NCBI GenBank assembly: GCA_037783545.1
Contig: JBBELK010000298.1
Location: forward strand, 4,464,001-4,528,000
Direction: 5' to 3'
Source of the DNA: Henricia sp. BOLD:AAB3569
Taxonomy: Eukaryota > Echinodermata > Asteroidea > Spinulosida > Echinasteridae
DNA: 64,000 nt
Shown here: positions 25,101 through 33,378 of the stretch, piece after piece
Position numbering within the stretch: position 1 is the stretch's first letter
Layout: each line of letters begins with the position of its first letter
The notes under the pieces: model-generated
What the model was told of the DNA's origin: nothing
Seen by the model: only the letters and a program-made list of their open reading frames with translations
Databases searched by the model: none
Made by a program: the position numbers and the translations under genes

Positions 25101-26240
25101 TTCCCATCTCACTTAACAAAGATCGAACGAAGATTAATTGAAGAGCGGTATCGTTCACAATAGGTGACCCCTAACGAAGATCGAATGAAGCTGTGCAACG
25201 CTCCCATTTTGGTACGTGTTAAATTGCTTCGTCAAAGTGTTCGGATTACAAATTTGCTTCGTCAAATGAAGCAATCCCTTTGTCGAATAAAGAAGCATGC
25301 GTTCACATAAGGAAATTTCTTCATTGAATTGTCCTTAAATCTTCATCAAACGAAGCGATTTCTCTAGTGAGAACATGGTCAATCTCGGGACCTTGGTTAA
25401 AGACCTAGTCACACGTGCGCATCAAGCATGAGTGCAATGCGTTGAATGCCAGGTGTCTTAGCCTGCGTCAAAACGCCTTGTCATCGGTCAAATGATTGTG
25501 TTTGTCTAGCGACAACACGTTTCTTTCACTCCACCCTCCCATCATCGCATCACTGCCAGCAGCAGAGGACTGTTTTTATGTCTAGTACCCTGGTCCTGTA
25601 TGTTTGTCTGTCCATAGGTTAGGGTACAAAAGCTAATCGCTTCACCTTATACCTAGATGTTGTCCATTGTATTTAATTTTCTTGCTCAAATTACATGTAC
25701 ACTATTGCTACTGCTTTGTACACATTATTTGGGTTCAACACATCAATATTATGCAATATGTATTGTTTGTATTTATTGTGATAAATGACAACATTGAATT
25801 AAATGTTCCTGAACTGAACTGTCTTGGAAGAAGAAAAAAATTCCCAAAATGAACAATTTTTTTCGTTCACAAAAATCTCCACTGGTATTCAGCCCCAACT
25901 GCAGACTGATCATCCAACTTGGCGTCCTTAGCTTTAGTGGGTGCGGGCTCTCAGGCTGTAATTTCAAAATCACGAAAAGACCTGTACCCTCGCTTAAATG
26001 CCAGGAGTTGGAGTTTCGCTTTCATGCAAATCACAGCCCAAACCAGTATACATGTGTGCTTATTTTCGAATGCCTAAAATGTATTCGTATTCCAGAGATG
26101 CCCGAAACATGGCGCCTGACGTGCAGAAGGTAATCCGAACCATCATCAGTGAGCACGGCGACCAGACACATCAAGAAGCTGAAGATTTCATCAAGAAACT
26201 CCAGTCCAAGGGACGCTATGCATGCGATGTATGGAGTTAA
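6971..26240 (+). CDS. POR: NADPH-cytochrome P450 reductase, complete 14-coding-exon gene
   Basis: Transfers electrons NADPH to FAD to FMN to microsomal cytochrome P450s, haem oxygenase and similar acceptors; anchored in the ER membrane with the catalytic part cytosolic. Joined coding exons are 6976-7148, 8170-8224, 9993-10121, 12212-12361, 14291-14415, 14828-14917, 15899-15994, 16533-16649, 17607-17725, 18649-18830, 21581-21730, 23406-23673, 24761-24989 and 26096-26240. All sites are GT-AG and all phases join, giving 2028 nt or 675 aa; vertebrate POR is about 677-680. Visible: one membrane segment (about 20-40), FMN loop [10 protein letters not shown] (84-93), [11 protein letters not shown] (139-149), LGLGDDDGN (203-211), FAD motif RYYSISSS (453-460), GVATSWL (487-493), NADPH loop [13 protein letters not shown] (529-541), HIYVCGDARNMA (623-634), and penultimate Trp 674, which in the family stacks on FAD. 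The start at 6976 follows a splice acceptor, so a 5' untranslated exon lies upstream and was not found. Identity is near certain. Confidence 0.97.
7178..7699. mobile_element. TTAGGCCGGGGTCACA MITE, first of an adjacent pair
   Basis: Starts ttaggccggggggtcacat and ends tgtgaccccagcctaa; the interior carries gattacaat/atgata words. It abuts the related element at 7700-7986 in POR intron 1. Confidence 0.75.
7700..7986. mobile_element. TTAGGCCGGGGTCACA MITE, second of the pair
   Basis: Starts aaggccggggtcacacagg and ends tgtgaccccggcctaag. An internal TACATG microsatellite lies at about 7850-7875. Confidence 0.78.
8170..8224 (+). CDS. POR: POR coding exon 2: hinge after the anchor
   Basis: A 55-bp exon with acceptor tattttcag and donor GTGAGT, residues 58-76 (…GFIDKMKSS). 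It corresponds to the flexible tether joining the anchor to the FMN domain in vertebrate POR (…SFVEKMKKT). Too short to be seen as an ORF; found by phase and similarity. Confidence 0.93.
8225..9992 (+). other. POR intron 2
   Basis: AT-rich, with no gene and no clear repeat family recognised apart from scattered TACATGTA words and a short palindrome (cagacccgggtctg) at about 9771-9784. Confidence 0.6.
9993..10121 (+). CDS. POR: POR coding exon 3: FMN-phosphate loop
   Basis: In-phase 129-bp exon after a poly-T/acag acceptor, donor GTGAGT. It encodes residues 77-119 starting [18 protein letters not shown], the flavodoxin-fold first strand and FMN phosphate-binding loop, then [13 protein letters not shown]. 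Nearly identical to vertebrate POR. Confidence 0.97.
10239..10410. mobile_element. ATAGAC-ended palindromic MITE in POR intron 3
   Basis: The ends atagactgccgaagtg and cactttggctgtctat face each other, and inner arms tggatctaaacta and tagtttagatcca pair. Confidence 0.65.
10795..10990. mobile_element. SINE 3' part (family shared with 53313-53575)
   Basis: ttcggaaggaatgtaaagc…ttggtccagtgtgtt…aagatgccagagcattctt…ggtgtctctggctgt matches the fuller copy at 53.3 kb. Confidence 0.65.
12212..12361 (+). CDS. POR: POR coding exon 4: FMN domain, [11 protein letters not shown]
   Basis: A 150-bp phase-0 exon, residues 120-169. It contains [19 protein letters not shown], in which the Tyr stacks on the FMN ring in the family, followed by EFYDWLQ. 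Donor GTGAGT. An AGACCGTATCGAAT-ended repeat begins a few bases after the donor. Confidence 0.97.
12369..12597. repeat. AGACCGTATCGAAT MITE plus flank, copy 1
   Basis: The inverted ends agaccgtatcgaat and attcgatacggtct bound about 140 bp; a further 85 bp after it is also shared with copy 2 at 12937-13182. The first end begins just after the exon 4 donor. Confidence 0.75.
12598..12935 (-). mobile_element. tRNA-derived SINE, minus orientation
   Basis: On the minus strand: A box-like tggtctagtgggtatg, B box ggttcgagccc, then gggcaaggcacttaatccc, a body, and a tail ending in ATT/ATA repeats. Same family as 61503-61785. Confidence 0.75.
12937..13182. repeat. AGACCGTATCGAAT MITE plus flank, copy 2
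   Basis: About 90% identical to 12369-12597 by eye over the whole length, including the non-transposon flank down to aatgaaacgagataa. Confidence 0.75.
13990..14183. repeat. Dispersed repeat, inverted copy of 4103-4271
   Basis: The reverse complement shares ttcgggcgtgtactc and ctctcgctac blocks with the 4.1-kb copy. Confidence 0.6.
14291..14415 (+). CDS. POR: POR coding exon 5: FMN domain, GLGNKTYEH and GLGDDDGN
   Basis: Acceptor ccctttaccaacag, donor GTGAGT, 125 bp, residues 170-210 plus two bases. It shows [16 protein letters not shown] (second FMN-ring contact) and [10 protein letters not shown] (third FMN loop). Confidence 0.97.
14422..14800 (+). mobile_element. Run of three partial tRNA-SINE copies in POR intron 5
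   Basis: Three occurrences of ggttcgaa(t/c)…gatgaggaccatatgatttt (about 14435, 14590, 14768), each a B-box half followed by SINE body (aataggcaccatacc). The A-box halves are degraded. Confidence 0.65.
14828..14917 (+). CDS. POR: POR coding exon 6: end of FMN domain
   Basis: A 90-bp exon, residues 211-240 plus two bases ([17 protein letters not shown]…), matching the last helix of the FMN domain. Acceptor ctcaattacag, donor GTATGG. Confidence 0.95.
15280..15760. repeat. Dispersed repeat with inner palindrome in POR intron 6
   Basis: attcactgtcacatgcyag…ttttgctgttta and tatgaggtatggta are shared with 10470-10660 and 42840-43310. The segment about 15630-15740 is a hairpin (gtcgatattagctcccc against gggggagctaatatcgac). 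Confidence 0.6.
15899..15994 (+). CDS. POR: POR coding exon 7: FMN/FAD linker
   Basis: A 96-bp exon, residues 241-272 ([20 protein letters not shown]…). It covers the linker between FMN domain and FAD/connecting domain, the least conserved part of the protein. Acceptor ccttttag, donor GTAAGA. Confidence 0.92.
16533..16649 (+). CDS. POR: POR coding exon 8: start of FAD/connecting domain
   Basis: A 117-bp exon, residues 273-311: [19 protein letters not shown] then [15 protein letters not shown]. These align with vertebrate PFDAKNPFLAAVTTNRKL and [14 protein letters not shown]. Donor is the less usual GTCAGG. Confidence 0.95.
16915..17425. repeat. GTCGTG/CACGAC-rich block in POR intron 8
   Basis: About 500 bp packed with cacgac, gtcgtg, gcgacagtc and cccacga words on both strands, with no frame conserved. 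A degenerate palindromic element is likely. Confidence 0.6.
17607..17725 (+). CDS. POR: POR coding exon 9: [11 protein letters not shown]
   Basis: A 119-bp exon, residues 312-351 plus one base. It contains [14 protein letters not shown], the conserved FAD-domain barrel strand, then a helix ([15 protein letters not shown]). Acceptor ggcttgttcag, donor GTAAAA. Confidence 0.96.
17768..17985 (+). mobile_element. tRNA-headed SINE in POR intron 9
   Basis: Degraded A box (ttgcactggtagagcat), B box (cgggtttgaatctcg), then the family body acaatttttctctcatccca…ttcaatggtgat…gggcaccatacc and a 3' part through aaaacctgagg. Confidence 0.75.
17990..18252. mobile_element. TGGGTCATTCTATAAATTTG palindromic MITE
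   Basis: Inverted ends TGGGTCATTCTATAAATTTG and complement; interior ggacatattctttaaatgcc. Copies at 43711-43966 and 47638-47884. Confidence 0.85.
18268..18405 (+). mobile_element. tRNA-headed SINE with paired acceptor stem
   Basis: gccttatagctcagctggta (A box) … ttcgaatcctaataaggc (B box). The first seven bases GCCTTAT pair with ATAAGGC, so the tRNA ancestry is plain. Not a tRNA gene: body sequence follows and the anticodon arm is not normal. Confidence 0.78.
18649..18830 (+). CDS. POR: POR coding exon 10: connecting domain
   Basis: A 182-bp exon, residues 352-412: [39 protein letters not shown], ending SSATPEGK. It matches the vertebrate connecting-domain helices. Donor GTGAGC. The following intron carries the tandem duplications described separately. 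Confidence 0.96.
19004..20060. repeat. ~1.06-kb tandem duplication, unit 1 (POR intron 10)
   Basis: Contains a TGCATAGTTCCGA element (19004-19452), a SINE/MITE-like stretch, a partial GGGGCCAATTT MITE (19670-19855) and a poly-C tract. It is repeated almost base for base in unit 2. Confidence 0.88.
19936..19957. repeat. Poly-C tract, about 20 C
   Basis: An uninterrupted run of C present in unit 1 only; unit 2 has a short C-rich stretch at the same place, so the tract expanded after, or collapsed since, the duplication. Confidence 0.85.
20061..21068. repeat. ~1.0-kb tandem duplication, unit 2
   Basis: Begins tgcatagttccgagattgcc like unit 1 and ends agtatgataaaataccaggactt. Differs by small indels and the shorter C tract. 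Confidence 0.88.
21079..21227 (+). pseudogene. Broken partial copy A of POR exon 11
   Basis: Acceptor tgtttgatttgcag then KEYSEWVI from 21093. About 10 bp are missing relative to the real exon, and the frame stops after two more residues (TAG). Only the 5' half of the exon plus intron flank was copied. Confidence 0.85.
21228..21396 (+). pseudogene. Broken partial copy B of POR exon 11
   Basis: Same acceptor, KEYSE then TAG at the Trp codon (pseudo-exon starts 21243). A 5-bp deletion further shifts the frame. Downstream tail …ggtggcttccccatcagggtaac is shared with copy C. Confidence 0.85.
21397..21566 (+). pseudogene. Broken partial copy C of POR exon 11
   Basis: Same acceptor, [11 protein letters not shown] then frameshift by the same 5-bp deletion (pseudo-exon starts 21412). 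169 bp from copy B and 169 bp from the functional exon. Confidence 0.85.
21581..21730 (+). CDS. POR: POR coding exon 11 (functional copy): FAD-binding RYYSISSS
   Basis: Acceptor tttgatttgcag, phase-0 150-bp exon, residues 413-462 from [20 protein letters not shown] to [17 protein letters not shown]. The Arg-Tyr-Tyr-Ser motif binds the FAD phosphate and ring. This is the only intact copy: three broken copies of its 5' half and acceptor lie just upstream. Donor GTGGGT is followed within 10 bases by the end of a DNA element. Confidence 0.97.
21739..22195. mobile_element. GGGCTGCTTTCGAGCGC element abutting the POR exon 11 donor
   Basis: The ends gggctgcttttcgagcgc and gcgctcgaaagcagccc bound 457 bp. 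The related copy at 40033-40470 lies in opposite orientation. It starts 9 bases after the exon 11 boundary, just beyond the donor consensus. Confidence 0.85.
22270..22513. mobile_element. Partial copy of the 905-bp element at 45661-46565
   Basis: gaactcgtgtagccgacgac … gaaatccaccgcagc … aaatcgactcctgg matches the right third of the 45.7-kb element. Confidence 0.75.
22545..22632 (+). mobile_element. SINE body fragment (tRNA head missing)
   Basis: aataaggcccttacgatttttctctc … ttcaatggtgattaggcaccataccag: only the body of the tRNA-headed SINE family. Confidence 0.7.
22673..23104. repeat. 218-bp tandem duplication (POR intron 11)
   Basis: Two nearly identical units, 22673-22890 and 22891-23104, starting cagacagtactcgagagtag. 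The second half of each is a fragment of the gtcacac/gaccccc MITE type seen at 7.2-8.0 kb. Confidence 0.88.
23406..23673 (+). CDS. POR: POR coding exon 12: FAD GVATSWL and NADPH loop
   Basis: A 268-bp exon, residues 463-551 plus one base. Order: [17 protein letters not shown] (FAD pyrophosphate), [10 protein letters not shown] (NADPH-side Arg/Ser/Lys region), [17 protein letters not shown] (NADPH-binding Rossmann loop). GC-rich, codon-biased and very close to vertebrate POR. Confidence 0.97.
24761..24989 (+). CDS. POR: POR coding exon 13: NADPH domain
   Basis: A 229-bp exon, residues 552-627 plus two bases. It contains [31 protein letters not shown] (2'-phosphate recognition Ser-Arg and Tyr region) and HIYVCG. 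Acceptor aacccacag, donor GTGAGT. Confidence 0.97.
25030..25380. mobile_element. CCGTTCTCACTAG-family MITE in POR intron 13
   Basis: ctccgttctcacaagagaaatcgc at the left and gcgatttctctagtgagaac at the right; same family as 6447-6853. Confidence 0.78.
26096..26240 (+). CDS. POR: POR coding exon 14: C-terminus and stop
   Basis: Acceptor cgtattccag, residues 628-675: [11 protein letters not shown], a helical stretch, and terminal GRYACDVWS followed by TAA at 26238-26240. The Trp before the final Ser is the aromatic residue that shields FAD until NADPH binds. Possible AATAAA signals occur near 27119 and 27410; the 3' end is unmapped. Confidence 0.96.
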
Positions 26241-26329
26241 TCAATCCACAAAAACCAATAATGTACGCCTCAAATTTGATGATAAACCAGCTCCATGTAG
26301 AAACTATTTCACATTCTAGAAGTAGAATA

Positions 26330-27200
26330 CCCTATGGGGTTTTTGAAAATAACATGTCAACCAGAGTGTCAAAATTTCAGGTGACCTAAAATAACCATGG
26401 TCGTGTTCGATAGCACAATACGTACGCTGGTATTCCCAATTTGTATTGCATCCCAACTCGAACGTGGTATGCTTTCCATACCAAGATGGCGGATGGATAA
26501 GTTGTGACTACGGCCTCAAAGTCAATATTTTGCTTCATAAGAATTCAACATTTGGCGTGTCGAGAAGAATTGCGAGGTGTTTAGTTATCAGTTTTGATTT
26601 GCAATTTAATTGTCGGAATCTTTGCGTTAAGCGTACAGTCATAGTGCTTTGCAAACCGCGTTGCCTACAGTAGCCATGTTTGATCGTACGTTTTGAGATG
26701 CAGTTGTTCAACAAGCCGTTTCGGTTGCAGCATACCGTCACTGCCAAACGTATTTCGGTATTGTGCTGTTGAACACGCCTCTGATCTCTACAGATTTCGA
26801 ACAAGTGTATACCATACCTTTTGGGAAGTGACTATGTTATAAAGTTCTATTCAACAGGGTCATTTGTTTCGGTTAATCAAAGTGAAAATGTCGGCAAAAA
26901 TGGTGTTACGCAGTTGACGCAAAGAACATTACGCATGGGACACATATGTGCATTTTGCTAATTAACAATCATTCCAAAACGAAATTTGGGGGTGCACATA
27001 AGCTTGGTAACACACAAGACATTTCATGAAACATTGATTGATTGGTTGGTTTATTCATACTCATTGTGGCCAACTCAGCCAAATTGCGAGTTAAAACATT
27101 AAAATCACGTTAAGACAAAATAAAAAAAGACAAACATGTGAAATAACTGATAGTTATTCTCAGTAGCATGTTACAGGGCATGAACTTGAAACACCCTGTA
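26330..27200. mobile_element. GGGTGTTTCAA-type element with nested insertion(s), 3' of POR
   Basis: Shares accctatggggtttttgaaa-like left sequence, acgcatgggacacat, gtgcacataagcttgg and gcatgaacttgaaacaccc with the 4.9-5.9 kb element. It is interrupted by the element at 26402-26777 and by about 110 bp near 27030-27140. Confidence 0.65.
26402..26777. mobile_element. CGTGTTCGATAGCACAATAC MITE
   Basis: Inverted ends CGTGTTCGATAGCACAATAC and gtattgtgctgttgaacacg bound 376 bp; it lies inside the older element above, 160 bp after the POR stop. Confidence 0.78.
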
Positions 27201-27598
27201 TCCAGCTGCTGTTATAAATGCAGAGTTGATGTGAAAGTTCCGCAAAGCACCCAAAATTGTCTGACCGTAATTGGTACATCAATTGATCGTACACAATCGA
27301 TACTATATGTATGCGCACGTAGCGATTCAACTTTTAACCTATAAGATTATAGATGTGAAATATTTCCATGTGGAGCTTTACAAATTTTATTTTTGAAGGT
27401 TTAGGCCTTAATAAAAGAAATAAATTAATGTGGTGTTTGCACTTTTAAATTTTACGCCGTATCACACATGTCAGTTTCAGTATTTTTTATTTGTTTAAAC
27501 AGTCATTCATTTACTAATTGATTGCTGCTGTAGCTGTCTACTGCAGCAAAGACGTTAAGAATTGTCAGTTCACTCGAAAAAAAAAAATACATTGAGTA

Positions 27599-27908
27599 AA
27601 GGGGCGTTCACACTATCCCGGAAAATCCACGCTTGTACAATGTATGCGGCGCTTTAGCTCCGAAACACCGATCTTTCCAAAATAAAAAAAATCCACTCCG
27701 GTGACTTGAAGCTTCTGCGGTACCTCATTGCGCGTTGGAAAGATCAGCGCACTGGGGTCGAATTTAAACAAAATTGAACCCTGATCCAGCTCAAAACGTT
27801 TTGCGAGTCGCGATAGGTTGCGCACAATGGGCAAACCATTTCCTGAACGAACCAATGGAACAGGTGCACGTAAAGCCATTTTTCCGCGATAGTGTGAACG
27901 CCCCTTTA
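27599..27908. mobile_element. AAGGGGCGTTCACACTATC MITE, TA-flanked
   Basis: Ends aaaggggcgttcacactatc and gatagtgtgaacgcccctt with TA outside both. Confidence 0.8.
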
Positions 27909-27923
27909 GTATCGCAATCCATA

Positions 27924-28084
27924 GTTAAGCGGGCCTCTCACTGTGCAATTTTTGCCACGAATTTACAACAATTAGGTACGATTGTGTTATGGAGTCTATA
28001 GACAGTCTCTGGTAATCTCACCAAATCGTACCTAATCGTTGGAAATTCGTGGCAACAATCGCACAGTGGGAGGCCCGCTTTAGA
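27924..28084. mobile_element. AGCGGGCCTCTCACTGTGC palindromic MITE
   Basis: Ends agcgggcctctcactgtgc and gcacagtgggaggcccgct; inner arms …aattaggtacgatt / aaatcgtacctaat also pair. Confidence 0.8.
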
Positions 28085-29124
28085 TATTCTTGTTTGTGTA
28101 TTTTACTGTAAATGCAAGGATAAATGGAATTTAATAGCACATGTAACTTGCACAGGTAGTTTAACTTAAACAGTTGATTTTTGTGACATAGTTTTATACA
28201 TAGATTTGTTAATGTTATAACAAAAATGAATAAAAATGAATATGCCAATCCTTTAACATCCTTGAATTATTAGGATTTTTACACAGAAATGCCAATCTTG
28301 AGAATTGTTTTTATAACACTTAAACCTGAATTGCAATCTCAACACGGTCTGTGTGCGACGACACAGAACAGTCGGCGACTAGCTTTTTAACACCAAGCTG
28401 CACCTGAGCTACATGTATGCCCGTCGGCATCAAATTAGTCGGCGATTGATTTAAGACCGTGCGCAGTTCCGACGACATTACATGTACAACAATCGGCATT
28501 AGGCAGCGCTCAAAATAATCAACAATCGCAAGAGTAGAACATGTAAACTTTTGCGACTTGATGCCGATTGTCACAGGCAAGTTTTGCAGGTAGACTCGAG
28601 GGCAAGGAAAATTAGGTCTACGTCATTTAATTATAATGGAAATTTGTATTATAGCTTTGTATTTAAATGAATTGTATGTATGACGGCGTCAGAATTTACC
28701 AAAAATCTTTGCATTTTTATTTCTATGTAGATTTCTTGCTTTAATATTGTAAGCACAAGTTTTGTTTGGAACCCATCAATTTTTTTGGGATTTTCGTTGA
28801 GTTTAGGATGGTTGAAGGGCTTCAAGATTATTTTTTTAAATTATGGTGATTGGGATTATTAACTTTCTGCTATTCATGAATTGATTATGACTTTTTTGGT
28901 ATCAAATATGTGTACATTTACTCATGCCTTGTATCAAATTTATCTGTGATGGACCAATCAAAAATACTGTGGTACTGCCATATAACAGTGGATTTCTGGT
29001 TCATTTATTTAGGGTATAATACATGTAGTGGCACGACTACTTTTTAATGCTTTTGGGAAACCCTGTTGCATTGCTTTTTCTAAATGCTTGTAATTTGCAT
29101 CATGTATGTAAACATTCCTGTCCT

Positions 29125-29264
29125 ATAGACCCTTTGCATGTGCGGCCATGACAGGGGGCAGTCACCGTGCGTCATGCATGAGTAGGCACTTTGTGGATAG
29201 TTGTCAGATTATTTAAATATGAAAACCTGCCACCCGTCATGGCCACTGGTGAAAAAGCTCTACT
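29125..29264. mobile_element. ATAGACCC-ended MITE (copy 1)
   Basis: atagaccctttgcatg … gccatgacagggggcagtca … cccgtcatggccactggtg; same family as 58448-58587 and 63439-63580. Confidence 0.7.
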
Positions 29265-29446
29265 CCTTAACAATTTGTAAAACCAGTATACAGAGTTTGT
29301 AAGCATAAAAAATGCAATTGCTTCTTTAATGAGTAAATATCCATACCATCTGTGACAATTATGGTGTGCTGTACTTTTCAAGAAAAGTGAAATTTGTGTA
29401 TTGTTTTTTAGGTTCTTACTGCATAGCGGACATTATGCAATGAATA

Positions 29447-29935
29447 ATAATAATAGGCCGTTCTTATATAGCGCATTTCAGAACCGGCAGAACTCTCAAT
29501 GTGCTTTCTGCATTATTACCCGTGGTCATTGGGCTCAGTAGTATCATTCCTTAGTCCTTCCCAACTCCCTTATGCACACAGGGACTAATCAGACACATCA
29601 GCTTTCACTACCCTCACAGGTACCCATTTCATCCTGGGTGGAAAGAGGCAATTCGTGGCAAGGTGCCTTCCCAAGGGCACACGCACCAGGGAGAGGCTAT
29701 AAGCCAGGCACTCGGGGCATGACGTAAGCTTTCCCGTGCACAGCCCGTGTACAAACCATCATGGTATGGAAGGAAATGTACCTAATTGATGTTTACGTCA
29801 TGCACGGAGTGCCTGGCTTATAGCCTCTCCCACACGCACCATGGACGAGCCAGGGTGGGATTCAAACCCACGATCTGTAGATTTACATGTACCACAATCT
29901 TGGATTCAAGACGCGCCACCGCTTGGCTACTAAAT
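29447..29935 (-). mobile_element. SINE, minus orientation, with inner inverted segment
   Basis: Begins with the tail aataataataataggccg then ttatatagcgcat, carries tgccttcccaagggcac, and ends in a tRNA-like reverse B box (gggattcaaacccac). ctataagccaggcactcggg and cggagtgcctggcttatag form an internal inverted repeat. Confidence 0.6.
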
Positions 29936-30049
29936 TACCAAATTTAAATAGTCCGCTTGAATTGGTTTAATTATTATGGTGATCCCTCCCTAATCTGACA
30001 ATATCCCAATGTCTGTAGATTTCTAGTTTCATCTGGAGTAGTTTGGGAA

Positions 30050-30235
30050 ATACACTGCTCACAAATGATGGTTTTTTTTGTGGCGATTGTTGCTTTTTTA
30101 GTGTCAAAATCCCAACCAAGTGGTTAAAACATACCGTTTTGCGCCTATACATACATGCTGATAATCTGATTTCTGTGTCAAAGTCCCCACCTAAGGGATG
30201 GGGCGGGTTGGGAATTATTTTTATGAGCAGTGTAC
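30050..30235. mobile_element. TACACTGCTCA Tc1-like MITE
   Basis: Ends tacactgctcacaaa and ttatgagcagtgta, with TA at the boundaries. Related to 47982-48195 and a fragment near 2550-2630. Confidence 0.65.
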
Positions 30236-30499
30236 ACAAGGAAAAACACTTTCCAACAATATAGTTGAACATATCAGTTGTATAACCCCCAAAATGACAG
30301 TACAAGCTAATCTAAAGAATTACATTAGAGTATATTTTGGATGTTTTGCTAATTTTTATGCATTTTGTTTAGTTTTTGTTTACTTTGCATTGCTGAAACC
30401 AAATATTCTGCATATTCTCAACATATTTAAAAGCAACTGAATACTGAGATGCATGTTCTATGAACAGAAAATCTATATATAACTACTGTATATTTTTAA

Positions 30500-31191
30500 T
30501 AGACCGTGTAAGTCTCGCGGCGGGTCACACTACCGGGGACCAGTCAGGGAATGGCAATGAGGTTTTAACATTGCAACGATCTTCTTTGAATTATCACTTT
30601 ACCTTACCGCATTTGTGCCAAGATGCAAATGGAAAAGGCACCTTAAAATTTATTGATTCAATAAATACAAGGAAGAAAATGTTGCATGAGTTTGTCGCAA
30701 ACAAATAAAAACAATTTGACCTTTTATTTACGGTTTGAAAGTACCTTTACGAATGGCAGGCTCACTGGTTTGGTGCATCTAAGAAATATTAGCGTTTCTA
30801 AATCAATTATCTGTTTGAACGTCAACTTGAACGTTCACTTCTGTTAAGAGTACATTGTAAATAAAACCACAAAAAATCGCAAACAAATAAAGTATACATG
30901 GACAGCTATACTGCAGCGTAGTCGCGCCAACTACACGGTGCAAAAATATTAGCCCCACTTGTGGACTACCAGCGACACGCTGTCATGCATGTGTGGTTTT
31001 TCTATGACGTGTAGGGTTACCAGTTTATCTCAAACGGTGATAAATGGGATTTTAAGGTTTTTTTTTACAGTGGACCCCGAATCGGTAGGTGAAACTGCTA
31101 ATTTTGACGTGGTGTGTTAAAACTTACATACGAGGTCCCCGGAAGTTGCGGAGTCCCGCACGCTCTCGAGGTCAACTTACACAGTCTATTG
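30500..31191. mobile_element. AATAGACCGTGTAAG DNA element, 692 bp
   Basis: Ends aatagaccgtgtaag and cttacacagtctatt. The body matches the truncated copy at the window start. No long open frame, so non-autonomous. Confidence 0.75.
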
Positions 31192-31904
31192 GCATTAACA
31201 CTGGTATTAAAATGTAAATCTAAAATTTTGAAATAGTTTACTTGTACATCATGTATATAAATAGACGATTTTGCATTGAGATAAAGAGTACAAAATTCTG
31301 TATGTAATGGTGGTGGAAATTTAATTTTTTGCTATTTTCGTACAGGTGGATATTGACAATGCGTACACATGCGTACAGGGAGGAAGGGGGAGTCCAAGCC
31401 AATGCGTATGTACGCAAACGGAAAATTTGCTTTATAGTAAATCGGGAGAGGATGGACAAGTTGACCATGGCTTCAGACCTTGTCCAAACATATTATTAGG
31501 CCACATATTTTTCTCACTCCTCAATTTAGGTTATTTTTCATTAAAACCATAAAAATGCATCGCATTGGAACACGCACACGCAGTACACGGCGCCCATGCA
31601 TTTTGGACCGCGTAGATGCGAACCAAAAATAAGTAAATCGTTTGCAAACGATCTAAATAATTTCATCTTTACGGATTATTTTCTGGTAAAATTATATCAT
31701 TTTGAGCGAAAACCTTTCATTGGGTAGTTGCTATTCAATCTTTACTTTCAGAACTTTTCCCCTGTAAACTCGTCGATTACTTTTGAGGTCATTGCAAATG
31801 ATACACTGGGCCTTTAAATGCGTACGTACTTTATGGACGGAACCTTATCCATGCAACACCATGAGAAAAGTTGGGGTGGTTTCTTTTTGATAATTTGAGG
31901 GAGT

Positions 31905-32200
31905 TCACCACTGTGCCTCATAGCTCAATTGGTAGAGCATCTCGGGTTTGAATCCTGATCAGGACAATATGATTTTTCTTATTGCTTGCTTGGTTTCATT
32001 GCAATGGTGATTAGGTACCATACCTATACTTTGCAATACCAAGGGAAAACCTGAGGGAGAATACCACTGTGCCTCATAGTTCAGCTGGAAGAGCACCTGC
32101 CTGTCAGAGGTCTTGTGAAAACCTAAGGGACTATACTATTGAGCCTCATTGCTCATCTGGTAGAGCATCTGCCGGGTGTGTATAAAGGAGTGTACCACTG
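31905..32200 (+). mobile_element. Cluster of degraded tRNA-headed SINEs
   Basis: Three A-box-like stretches (gcctcatagctcaattggtaga, tcatagttcagctggaagag, cattgctcatctggtagag) within 300 bp; only the first keeps a B box and body. Confidence 0.65.
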
Positions 32201-32617
32201 TGCTTAACAGGTAGAGCAAACAAAAAATGGAAGTTGTTTTCTTTGTTGGGGAGCTGTCGTGACTCGGACGTAGCTTATGGTTTTGCTCATTATCTCGTTC
32301 ACCGATTTTTTAGGTGCATTTCATGATGCCGAGTCCAACTTGACAGACATAAATTATTTTAGGACCCAAAATTGTTTCCAGCGTGTGAAAAAAATGACTT
32401 TCCCAAATGACGTATTACGAACACTCAAAATAATCGCTCGTGGCTTTCGCCACGCTTCCATGACGAGATGCCGCTATACATGCAGAACTCAGCTGCCTTA
32501 TCATAATGAGCCGGCAGTGTACGGCCCGCCCCGGGCACATGTGTAGGCTAGGCCTACACGAAAACACTGGCGCGACCGCGTAAGCGCAGCATAGGACTGT
32601 CTGAGAGTTTACAAAAC

Positions 32618-33311
32618 TAAACTCCTCAAAAAAAGTTCGGAAAATCAAGTTTGACTGACAATTTCTCTATTGTTGCAAAATAATTTTTCTTGAATTTTAT
32701 ATCATATTGGAAAGCCCTGATGTGTCATTTGTTATGATTTTAGCAATTGGGAGATGTGCAGCACAGCTGAATACGGGGGCGGGTGTAAAGTGAAATGTCA
32801 CAAAATGCATTGCTATTGTCAAAAAGTGCATTGACACATTCCCATTCTCCAAGCAAAAGGGGCATATGCAGCACATATGTGGCAGAGGGCATCCCCCTAC
32901 CATTGTTCCCTTATTGTGTCTCAAACATCCAAGGAATTTCCAAGGAATTCCTTTCAGTTTTTAGGGGGGATTGGTGCGTTAACAAAAGGGAAGAATGTGT
33001 TGAGGTATAGGGGCCACATATCGTGCTGGGTATTTAAAAAAAGGGGAATGCACTGCATGACAATACTCAATAGCAGTGAGTTTTGTGACATTTCACTTTC
33101 CACACACCCCTGTATTCCGCTATACTGCACATCCCCCAATTGATTAATCATAACAAATGACACATCACTGTAAAGAGAAATAACAGGGCTTTCCAATGAT
33201 ACAAAATTCAAGGGAAATTATTTAGTATTAAACAAGAGAGAAATCGTCAGTCAAACCATGGAGGAAGAAACGGTCAAACCTGACTTTCCGAACTTTTTTT
33301 GAGGAGTTTAT
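32618..33311. mobile_element. AACTCCTCAAAAAAAGTTCGG element, long imperfect palindrome
   Basis: The ends aaactcctcaaaaaaagttc and gaactttttttgaggagttt are TA-flanked, and much of the 690-bp interior is self-complementary (for example atgtgtcatttgttatgatt against its complement near 33140-33165). Confidence 0.8.
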
Positions 33312-33378
33312 TTTCATTAAAATTTTAGGACCGGATCCTACCTTATTCATCAGATTCAGAAGACGCCAAGTCTTATAT